NCBI GenBank assembly: GCA_002887195.1
Contig: PJAB01000638.1
Span: 1-22,790, forward strand
DNA length: 22,790 bases
Origin: Chrysochromulina parva
Lineage: Eukaryota > Haptophyta > Prymnesiales > Chrysochromulinaceae
Direction of reading: 5' to 3'
Both the position numbers and the translations under genes were made by a program. This document shows, piece by piece, positions 14,763 through 22,790 of the stretch (its first letter is position 1; each line of letters begins with the position of its first letter). The notes under the pieces are model-generated. The model had not been told where the DNA came from and ran no database searches. It saw nothing but the letters and a program-made list of their open reading frames with translations.

Positions 14763-17131
14763 ATGATGTGGCCGATGGTGCTCGTGCCTGCGCTCCTAGG
14801 CCTGCACATGGGCGCGCCGTTGCAGCGTGCCGCGGTCGTCCCCCGCGCTTCCGTGAGCCTCGCCGAGAAACCGGCACAGACCAAGACTAAGAACAATGAT
14901 CTCATTCCCGAGGAGCCGACGCTCGACATGTGGATCAACAACATGCCGATCGCGATGTCCAAGTCGCTGGCACGGACGATCCTGCTGAGCGAAACCAAGG
15001 AGCCGGAACCGCTGCCAGCCATCTGGGACTGGTTCTGGGACGCGATGCCGTTCCTGCGTGCGGGCAAGAAGGGCGAGCCGCTGGGCCTGGGCGATGTGGC
15101 GCGCACATTCAAGACCAATATTGAGCAGATCTTCGGCAACATCCCCGCGCCGGACAAGGCGCCGCTCGCGGCGGCGGACGTCGAGGGGCTCGACTTCCAG
15201 GCCATCTTTCTCGCCCTGAAGACCTACTTCGACCGGTACGGCTCCGTGTACAAGATGTGCTTCGGACCAAAGTCCTTCATGGTCGTCAACGACCCGGTGG
15301 TCGCACGCCACATCCTGCGCGACAACAACGACAACTACGACAAGGGGGCCCTGTCGCTGGTGCTCGAGGACATCATGGGCAAGGGCCTCATCCCTGCCGA
15401 CAAGGAGACGTGGTCCAAGCGGCGGCGTGCCATCGCGCCCGGCTTCCACAAGCTCTACCTACGGCGCATGGTGAGCGAATTCGGGCAGGCGAATGCGGCG
15501 CTGATCCCTCAGCTGCTGCAGGCGTCTAAGAAAGGTGCGATCCTCGACATGGAGGAGCGGTACGGCTCGCTCGCCCTCGACGTCATCGGCAAGGCCGTCT
15601 TCAACTATGAGTTCGGCTCCGTCAATGACGAATCTCCCGTGGTCAAGGCGGCCATCCGAACGCTTGGCGAGGTGGAGCACCGTGCACTGACGCCCGCGCC
15701 CTACTGGAAGATCCCCGGCGCGAACCAGCTGATCCCGCGCCTCGTCGAGTTCAACAAGGACATGGACCTGCTCAACAACGTCCTCTACCGGCTGATCGAC
15801 CAGTGCCTCGAGTCGCGCAATCCCGCGGAGCTGGAGGACCTCAAGAATAAGGACTACTCGAAGGTGAGCGGTCTGAGTGCGTCTGAGTGCCCTCTGAGTG
15901 CCCTCTGATTGCGCGAGGACCTCAAGAATAAGGACTACTCGAAGGTGAACGTGGCCACGTGGCCACAGTTCCTAATTTAGGAGCGATGGCCGCCTGCCCT
16001 TTGTATGAGAGCGTGCTTGGATTGGATGGCTATCTGCGATGGTTCATGGTTGATGGCACTTGGAGTCGGCACTTGGGTGGCACTTCGAGTCTGCACTTGG
16101 GTGGCGCTTGGATGTGCGTCCCGTGAGAAATGGCACTTGCGCCCTCGGCTCTTCACTGATTCCGTCTCTGATTACGTCTCTGATTACCTCTCTGAGAACG
16201 TCTCTAAGAACGTCTCTGAGAACGTCTGGGCGCGCGCGTCTCGCAGGTGAGCGACCCTTCGATGCTGCGCTTCCTCATCGACCTGCGCGGCGAGGAGGTG
16301 GACAATAAGCAGATGCGCGACGACTTGATTACGCTGCTCATCGCCGGGCACGAGACGACCGCTGCCGTGCTCACCTGGATGACGTACGCGCTCTCGCAGC
16401 ATCCGGCGGCTCTCAGAACCGTCCAGGCTGAGATTGATGCCGTCATCGGTGACCGCTACGCCACCTTCGAAGACATCGAGAACATGCCCGAGCTCCAAAA
16501 GGTGCTTGCCGAGACGTTGCGCATGTGGCCCGCTCCGCCGCTCTTCATTCGGTGCGCGCTCGAAGAAGACACGTGGCCCGAGGGCGGCACGGGCATCGAG
16601 GGCGGCTCGAAGCTCGCGCGCGCGAATGATCTCTTCATCTCGACGTACAACATGGGACGGTCCCCGCAGCTGTGGGAGCACCCCGACGTCTTCGATCCGC
16701 AGCGCTGGGACCGGCCGTTTTTCAACGAGGCCGTCAAGGGATGGAAGGGATACGACCCAAATCGCCGACCGCCTGGACTCTGGGTGCAGAACCTCGAGAT
16801 TGCCAGCGACCACGCCATGATGCCCTTTGGAGCGGGGCCGCGCAAGTGCGTCGGCGACCAGTTCGCGCTGCTCGAGGCTGCGGTCTCGGCCGCTATGCTG
16901 CTGCGTCGGTTCGAATTCGACCTCGAGATGCCCAACGGCCCCGTGTACCCCGACAAGCTCGACCCCAAGAATCCGGACAAATCCATCGGCATGGTCGGCA
17001 TGAAGTCGGCCGCCACCATCCACACGGCCACCGGCCTCTTCTGCAGGGTCAAGGAGCGCTTCCCCGGGAAGACGAACCTGCCGCCGATGCAGGATCCTAA
17101 CCTCCAGGCGCCCCAGCCAGCCCTCGTGTAA
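14763..17131 (+). CDS. CYP97: CYP97-family cytochrome P450, carotenoid ring hydroxylase
   Basis: Join 14763-15863 and 16247-17131, 661 residues. P450 landmarks: I-helix AGHETT (residues 400-405), ExxR in ETLR (456-459), a WDRPF meander motif and the haem loop FGAGPRKCVG with the axial Cys at about 568. DPSMLRFLI...RDDLITLLIAGHETTAAVLTW and the long C-terminus are CYP97-like. CYP97 enzymes hydroxylate the ionone rings of carotenes on the path to zeaxanthin and lutein, feeding xanthophyll synthesis in the plastid. The N-terminus MMWPMVLVPALLGLHMGA is a hydrophobic signal-like stretch followed by a basic, Ala/Ser-containing segment (PLQRAAVVPRASV), as in bipartite targeting to secondary plastids. 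Which ring position is hydroxylated cannot be told. The intron is large and internally duplicated. Confidence 0.93.
15864..16246 (+). other. CYP97 intron with nested duplication
   Basis: 383 bp, AAG|GTGAGCG ... CGCAG|GTGAGCG, phase 0; both junctions share AGGTGAGCG. A 34-bp exon end (15834-15867) is copied exactly at 15915-15948, 81 bp on, recreating a donor. TCTGAGTGCG-like units lie in the 81-bp part and TCTGATTACG-like units at about 16158-16230. Confidence 0.9.
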
Positions 17132-17303
17132 ACTTTGACGAGATTTGGCTGCACGGCGCGCGCACAATGGGTCTCGCCGCATTCGCTCATGTTGCTGTCG
17201 GCTGTTTCGCCTCTCCGCCTGCATGTGTTAAACGACTTCTCCGTTCGTGACGTGGAGTGTATGACGAAATCTGGAACCACAAAAGTGCTCGGATCACGTT
17301 CAC

Positions 17304-18188
17304 ATGTCGGACTCCAGACCACCCCCTCCGCAGTCCCTCCCGATGCCGCCTCTTCGATGGCTGCGGAAGCCTAAGAAGCTCCTCGTCCTCGATCTCAATG
17401 GACTTCTCTTCTGGCGCGTGCGCAAAGGCGAGGTGGATCTGGCTTCGCTGCCGTGCGCGCCCGACGCTACAGTGGGCCAGTTCCACATCTTTCGCCGTCC
17501 GAACGCGCAAGAGTTTCTGGCGTGGTGCTCGCAGCACTTTGCCATCGCCGTCTGGTCGACAGCCCAAGCCAAAAACGTGCAGCCCATGGTTGATCTGGCG
17601 TTCGCTGGGCTGCCGCCGCCTATGGCCATCCTGGACCAGTCGCACTGCACCGATGCTGGCGAGGCGCACCCAGACGATATCTCGGGCACGCGGCGCCTGA
17701 TGCTCAAGGAGCTCTCTCGACTATGGTCGATGGGTGCATGGGCCGCTCCCTTCGGACCGAGCAACACGCTGCTTGTGGACGACTCACCGTACAAGGTGGT
17801 CGCGAACCCCGCGCACACGGCCATCCATCCAACTGAATGGCAAGGCCCCACAGACCCAGACCCAGCCAGCCATGGCGCACTCAGCCCCAAGGGCGCGCTG
17901 CGCCGCGTGCTGGCGGCGGTCGCCGACGCCGAGGATGTCCGGCTGGCCGTCGGCCGTTTGTTCGCAGAGGAGAAGGCCGTTGAGGGCTTCACGCGCACCT
18001 CCGACTGCGAGATTCTGCGCGCTCTTCGAGAGCGTCGCCCAGCATGGCGCCCATCCATGGCAAGTGTCGGCTCCTCGAGCGTCATCATGAGCACGTCGCC
18101 TCCGCCGACGACGACGCAGCCACAACCGCTCGACGCGGATCTTGGCTTCGCGCTCATGCGTATGCTCGGCATTCGGAACACGTCGTGA
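17304..18188 (+). CDS. FCP1-homology (NIF/HAD) phosphatase-like protein
   Basis: 294 residues, one exon. HAD motif I reads LLVLDLNGLLFWRV with Asp30 as nucleophile, but the second Asp of DxD is Asn32. Motif II is VWSTAQ (Ser85/Thr86), and motif III LLVDDSPYKVVANPAHTAIHP (Asp159, Asp160) is typical of FCP1/SCP-like NIF domains. FCP1 relatives dephosphorylate Ser in the RNA polymerase II C-terminal domain; DLNG-type members are known in plants as an uncharacterised subgroup. Loss of the general acid/base Asp suggests weak or no phosphatase activity, or another role. The C-terminal ~50 residues are Ser/Pro/Thr-rich. It lies 172 bp downstream of CYP97 on the same strand, with its own gap for a promoter. 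Confidence 0.87.
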   Translation: MSDSRPPPPQSLPMPPLRWLRKPKKLLVLDLNGLLFWRVRKGEVDLASLPCAPDATVGQFHIFRRPNAQEFLAWCSQHFAIAVWSTAQAKNVQPMVDLAFAGLPPPMAILDQSHCTDAGEAHPDDISGTRRLMLKELSRLWSMGAWAAPFGPSNTLLVDDSPYKVVANPAHTAIHPTEWQGPTDPDPASHGALSPKGALRRVLAAVADAEDVRLAVGRLFAEEKAVEGFTRTSDCEILRALRERRPAWRPSMASVGSSSVIMSTSPPPTTTQPQPLDADLGFALMRMLGIRNTS

Positions 18189-19217
18189 GAACCAGTCGCC
18201 TACCGGTACTCTGAATGCGGGGTCCGGCACACCGGGCGGGACCAGCGACACTGGTCGATCTCCGGTCGATCTCCGAAGAATTTGAGTGCCAGAGCAGAGC
18301 GAGGGCGATGAGCGCCGCCTCCATCGGCGTTGGCCTCTCGGCGGGCTTGTCGCCCGTCGGGAAAGCGTGACTCCTCCGAGAGCTCGTGCTTGATTCAGGC
18401 AACTTGGGCATGAGCTCCGCATGCATTCGATCTGCCATCGCTCTACATTCCCGCGCATGCGGGCTCAACGTGCAAGATCGACAACATCCTTGAGGCCACG
18501 TGCGGCGAGATGCAGCACACGATCAAGCAGAACGTGCAGAGCAACCTGATCTCCTTCCCTTTTTGGAAGGAGATAGCCCGTATGTGCGCTCCCCGCGGGC
18601 GTCTCCCAACTGTTCGAATGTCTTGGAGGCTCCTCGTCGTGAGCTATCGCGCGCCCAGATCTCGATGGAATAGACACGTCGGTCGAGCCGCTGCTCATAG
18701 AAGATGTGTTCGTATGTTGTACCCGCTTTCGATACCCGCTTCCTAAGAAATCATTGCGTCTCGACTCGACATTGGCCCATCACCACTCACCCACCAACGA
18801 CTCGAACCAACGACCAAGATGCTGCGAGGATCGCGAATGGCTCCGTCCGGTCGTCCCTGTAGCGTGCCGACATCCGACAAGCTCGGCGCGAATGGCGTCG
18901 GCAAAGCGAGCCGAAAGATGCGATGCCCGGGGCGGGGGTGGCGCGCGGCGGGGGGTGCGCCATCGCGATAGCGATTATGAGGCGCGCAGGTCACGTCATA
19001 TGTTACTTGTTAGACCTATGGGACTCATATCGTATGGGACGGGAGGCTTAGCCACTCCTTAGACTCTTACACTCGAAACGCACAGATCGCGCTCCCTCCC
19101 TCGAGCGCGGCATACAAGTTAGTTTACACGTTGTCGAGCATCGGTGGTGCACGGGCTGCCGCGTCCAGCGACGGTCAACCAACTGAGCGAGTTGTCGCTG
19201 TTGTTGTTGTTGCGTGG
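18189..19217. other. convergent intergenic region with a coding-like fragment
   Basis: About 1 kb without a supported gene. At about 18465-18600 on the plus strand a frame reads STCKIDNILEATCGEMQHT then IKQNVQSNLISFPFWKEIAR, which looks like real protein but is isolated; it may be an orphan exon or relic. The rest shows no recognisable structure. Confidence 0.4.
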
Positions 19218-21814
19218 TCACCCCTCTCGCCGCCAGCCGCCAGCAGTATCAGAACGGCTTGACGAGACGCTGGAGCCGCGTCCGCCCTCACTTCCTCCGC
19301 CGCGCTTGCCACCGCCTCCCCCTTTGGCGTCGCTGCCTGAGGCGGTGCCCTTCCCTCCCCTTCCCATGCCACCCCCACCCTTGGCGCTCTTGCCGCCGCC
19401 CAACGAGCCGAGATTCAGGCCGAGATCGACGCCCATCGACTCGCTGGTGGTCGTCTCGAAGCTGCCACTGCCGCGGCCACCGCCGCCTCCGCGACCACGA
19501 CCGCCACCGAGGAACCGTGCCTCGCCGCGCACGTCTCCGCTGCTCGAGGAGTTATTCGAGTCGCGTGCGCCGCATGTGCCGTGGCTGCCGCCGCCACTGC
19601 CGCTGCCGCCGCCCTTGCCTTTCTCGCCACCGCCGCTGCCGCCGCCCTTGCCCTTTTCGCCACCGCCGCTGCCGCTGCCCTTGCCCTTCTCGCCACCGCC
19701 GCGGCTTTCGCCGAATCCGGCGCCCTTGCCTCCGCTGCCGCCGCGTGGCGACTGAAGGGCGCCGGTGGAGCCAACGCCGCCGCCGCCTTTGCCGCCGCCC
19801 ATGCCGCCGCCGCCGCCCTTGCCGTCGCCGCCGTCCTTGCCGCCGCCGCCGCCCTTGCCGCCCTTGCCACCACCGCCGCGCCCATTGCCGCCCCCACTCG
19901 AGTCTCTGAAGCGATCGAATCCGCCCGTGCTCCACGTAACGCTCGCCACGTGGCGTCGGAAGGCGTGGTTGAGCACATTGGCAATTGCGCTCACCACGAC
20001 GGCGCGCACGGCGCTCGAACCGGCGCTCGACACGGCGCTTCCGCTGTCGGATGTGCCGCTGTCGTTGGTGCCTTCGTCGTCGCCACGGGGGCGTAGCGTC
20101 AGCCCCTTGGCACGCGCGCACTCTGTGAGCGTGGCCTCGACTTGCGCGAGGAGCGCCGGCAGCAGCTGCTCGCCCTCGAGGGCCATCACCTTGATGAGGG
20201 AGGCAATCAGAGGTCATCAGAGGTCATCCGAGGCCATCAGAGGTCATCAGAGGCCATCAGAGGTCATCAGAGGTCCTCACCTTCGTGAGCGCGCGCGCGC
20301 TCGTGTACGACGCAAGCTGATCCGCGCGCACGCCCATGTCGCCGCCAAACCATTTGTCCAGCCTCTTCTCCTCGCCATACCAGTCGCCCTCTCTTTCGCC
20401 GCGCCCCTTGAGGCGAGCGAGGAGGGTCGCTCTTTCGCAATTGAGAACGAGTACTGCGTCGAAGGCGATCGGGCGCGCGTCGGGCGCCGTGTTGGGCACG
20501 GCCCTGCCCGCCTCCGGCCGGGTCGAAGAGCTTGGTGCCGATTTCGTCAAGTCCGGCGATGGTGGCGCTGACGGCGGTGGGGGCGGCACGCTCTCAAACG
20601 CGCTCAAGCAAGCGGACTCAAGGATCAAGAGCTGCGACACGTCCTTGACGTCGATCAGCACCACCTCGTACCCCGCCTTTGCGAGTTGACGAAGCGCCTC
20701 CACCTGGCAGCTGTAGACAAAATGGGAGAGCTCGTCCTCAATCGGCCCATCACGGCGCGCAACGCGCTGTAACGAGCGCCCTTCGCCGTACCGCTCGCCC
20801 AAGACGTCGCAAGCGGCTCTGTGGAAGTCGCCGCCCGAAAGGTGGCGCACGCCGCAAAACCGTTGCGCCATCGCGCTGCAGAGCGTCGTCTTGCCGCTGC
20901 CGGGCGCGCCGAGGACGCCAATGAGCACGCGGCGAGCTGACGGGGCGAGTGGCGCGTACAGCCGGCGAGCAACCGCAAGGCGCCAGACGCTCTCGTGAAT
21001 CCCCTCGGGCGGCGCGCCGATCTGGGCGCCGCGACACAGGGCGGTCAGCTGCGCTCGTAATCTCGTCGATGAGAGCACGGGCACAGGGTCACGATAGCCC
21101 GCAGCCACCTGCACGTCCAGGCCGGACCTCGAGAGTTCCGGCGACACGCGTATCGGTGAGGGCGCGGTTGTGCGCGGGAAGAGGAGTATCGTTCGGCCTT
21201 GCATGTATTCTCGTGTTCTTGGGTTGTGGAAGGCCTCCACACCTCCAGCGTCCTCGAAGGAATCCTGACCCATGAGCTGAAAGATTCGCACGGGAGTGGT
21301 GCGAGAGGGGCCGCCGCCGCCGCCGCCATCACCTCCGCCGCCGCCGTCACCTCCGCCGCCCGCCCGTTGCGCATCGACCCCTTCGCGACGCAGCTCCTCG
21401 CTGACCTGCTGGAGGATGTCTCGGCACACCTCGTCACGCCCACGCCAGTCCAGCCTCTGATGCTCCCGCGTCGCAAAGCGGCGCAAGCCCAGGCAGTCGG
21501 GTTGGGCGAGCCGCACCTGATGAGCAAGGCAATCAGAGGTCATCAGAGGTCATCAGAGGTCCTCAGAGGTCCTCAGAGGTCCTCAGAGGTCATCAGAGGT
21601 CATCAGAGGTCATCAGAGGTCGGGTTGGGCGAGCCGCACATCGATCAGCTCGGCACGCGCGCTAAGCGCCGACACAAAGGGCTTCCGTGGATTGTCGGCG
21701 TTGCTGACGAGGTACACAAAGCGCATGCCGTGCGCGTGCTGCGCGTGCTGCGCGACTGTCACGTGGTTCTCGTGTATGGGATCAAATGAGCCAAAGTAGA
21801 CGCCCACACGGCAG

Positions 21815-21857
<43 letters not shown>

Positions 21858-22790
21858 TCGGCGCCCCTCCCTCGCCGCTGCCCTTCCGGAAGGCGAATGC
21901 AAAGTAGAGAGAGGCCACCTGCCGCTCGAGAAGTTATCAGAGGTCATCAGAGGTCATTAGCGGTCATCAGCGGTCATCAGCGGTCATCAGAGGTCATCAG
22001 AGGTCGTCAGCGGTCATCAGCGGTCATCCAGTGGTCATCAGCGGAGAGGCCACCTGACGCTCTGCCTCGGTGAGTGCTCCGCTATGGTCCCCATCCGCCT
22101 TGCGCGCGTCGGCCAGAGAGCACATCTCGATCGGGTGGAGATCGTGAGCTGCGGCGAGCTGCGTGAGCGCCGCGCGCTGGCAGAGGAACTCGATGCAGCC
22201 GCTCGCGTCCGTGCCGTTTGTGACTGTATCCTCGAGAGAAAAGATCAGAGGCTGCCCAAACTCGACGGCTGAGCCCGCGCTCTCACCGCCGCCGCTGCCG
22301 CCGTCGCTGCCGCCGCCGCCGCTGCCGCCGCTGCCATCGGGCGGCGCTGGCTTAGGGAGCATGCGGAGCAGCAATGCAAACGGATGCTCCGGAGGCGTGA
22401 GATGGAACTCGTTGCTCGCGCCGAGTTGAGCACGGACGGCGTCGCCATCGGGGGCGGTGCCAAAGAAGACGCCGCCGGGACGGAGCAGTTGCGAGATAGT
22501 ACGCAGCAGGGCATCAGCATGCTCACGGGAGTCGAAGGCGAACTGCACCGCAAACATGATCGCAACGGCGTCGGCGCCAGCCGTAGGGTCGGGCAGCTTA
22601 GGGCGCAGCTTGGCTCCAAGCTGTGCGTCGAGGAGGGAGCCCTGAATCCAGACGATCTTGGTTGATTCGTCACATTGTCTACGATACACAGTCACAATTC
22701 GCTCGGTAGTCGGTAACTGACTTGGAGACACTCTATTCGTCGTCGTCCTCATCAGAATCGTGGTCAGGCACAACGAAGCTGTCATCGCTG
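19218..22790 (-). CDS. multidomain fusion: cap guanine-N7 methyltransferase (C-terminal part) - NadD/NMNAT-like - adenylate kinase-like - Gly/Lys-rich tail (5' partial)
   Basis: Visible join on the minus strand: 22790-22054, 21918-21640, 21516-20281, 20189-19218. Exon 1 codes cap methyltransferase blocks (AVAIMFAVQFAFDS, LRPGGVFFGTAPDGDAV, FGQPLIFSLEDTV) and exon 2 opens with VASLYFAFAFRK, the usual end of that domain. Still in exon 2, a poly-Pro run (about 21815-21860) leads to VGVYFGSFDPIHENH, a nucleotidyltransferase motif with HxNH for HxGH. Exon 3 completes it (MGQDSFED, VLSSTRLR, like ISSTxxR). Also in exon 3 is a P-loop kinase: GAPGSGKTT (about 20884-20910), LSGGDFHRA, AGYEVVLIDVKD, LARLKGRGERE. 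Exon 4 is Gly/Lys-rich with GGGEKGKG repeats. The SAM-binding N-terminus is beyond the edge or in an unseen exon; 22630-22785 is AT-richer and may include an intron. Activities are inferred from motifs. Confidence 0.8.
20190..20280 (-). other. fusion gene intron C, 10-bp array
   Basis: 91 bp, GAAG|GTGAGGACCTC ... CATCAAG|GTGATGGCCCTC, phase 0. The ends share AAGGTGA and a similar continuation. The interior is sense CTCTGATGAC/CTCTGATGGC units. Confidence 0.85.
21517..21639 (-). other. fusion gene intron B, 10-bp array between 21-bp repeats
   Basis: 123 bp, GAT|GTGCGG ... CATCAG|GTGCGG, phase 0. The 21 bp from 21639 to 21619 equal the 21 bp from 21516 to 21496. The interior is nine ACCTCTGATG/ACCTCTGAGG units. 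Confidence 0.9.
21919..22053 (-). other. fusion gene intron A, 10-bp array between 13-bp repeats
   Basis: 135 bp, GTCAG|GTGGCC ... GGCAG|GTGGCC, phase 0. CAGGTGGCCTCTC is present at 22056-22044 and 21921-21909. The interior is CGCTGATGAC and CTCTGATGAC units. Splicing restores the cap-methyltransferase ending ERQ-VASLYFAFAFRK. Confidence 0.9.

Noticed and set aside
14796..15449. Minus-strand frame of 217 residues opposite CYP97 exon 1
   Set aside because: Composition-driven shadow (Val/Arg/His-rich) over a well-supported P450 exon.
16184..17224. Minus-strand frame of 346 residues opposite CYP97 exon 2
   Set aside because: GC-rich antisense shadow; the plus strand carries the haem loop and ExxR motifs.
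7123..18188. Operon or biosynthetic cluster logic
   Set aside because: Genes alternate strands, have introns and unrelated functions; this is a eukaryotic nuclear layout.
19144..20571. Long plus-strand Pro-rich frames
   Set aside because: Antisense of the Gly-rich exon of the fusion gene; no domain resemblance.
1..22790. tRNA, rRNA or intact transposon genes
   Set aside because: I saw no cloverleaf, rRNA blocks, transposase or reverse transcriptase motifs; short introner-like repeats are the only mobile-looking sequences.

Overview
The window looks like nuclear DNA of a GC-rich eukaryotic microalga with a secondary plastid, most likely a haptophyte. The evidence is intron-bearing eukaryotic genes (ribosomal protein eS8, an ING-type PHD protein, an mRNA cap methyltransferase domain, a GT41 O-GlcNAc-transferase-like protein) and a CYP97 carotenoid hydroxylase whose N-terminus reads like a signal peptide plus transit peptide. 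A pelagophyte or another secondary alga is not excluded. All exon joins were made by eye from reading frame, GT/AG borders and family resemblance.

Layout: (1) 3' end of a coiled-coil gene, + (to 858). (2) MazG-like pyrophosphohydrolase, - (1556-2365). (3) F-box/RCC1 protein with three introns, + (2589-4717). (4) ING-like PHD protein with Arg-Gly tracts, - (5343-6644). (5) RPS8, + (7123-7746). (6) TPR/GT41 gene with about six introns, - (8022-11011). (7) Discoidin-like protein, + (11544-12224). (8) Secreted Cys-rich protein, - (12971-14575). (9) CYP97, + (14763-17131). (10) FCP1-like HAD protein, + (17304-18188). (11) A multidomain gene entering from the right edge, - (19218-22790). Strands alternate almost gene by gene, with short divergent promoter gaps of about 190-530 bp. 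There is no operon logic; these are independent housekeeping, signalling and plastid genes.

Two things stand out. First, gene 11 joins the C-terminal part of an mRNA cap guanine-N7 methyltransferase, a poly-Pro linker, a NadD/NMNAT-like nucleotidyltransferase, an adenylate-kinase-like P-loop domain and a Gly/Lys-rich tail in one reading frame. Each domain junction lies inside a single uninterrupted exon.

Second, the introns are unusual. Nearly all are flanked by direct repeats (7-35 bp) that contain the AG|GT splice junction, as if each arose by duplicating exon sequence around an insertion. Many are filled with sense-oriented ~10-bp tandem units carrying CTGAT/CTGAC, a match to the branch-point consensus YTNAY. 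Six introns in two unrelated genes share an introner-like core (TTGCATGCA, then GTGCTCAYCACGGCGCC), usually followed by a pyrimidine tract and CCCACAG. One intron appears to be a decayed copy of the exon next to it. The window therefore seems to capture recent or ongoing intron gain.
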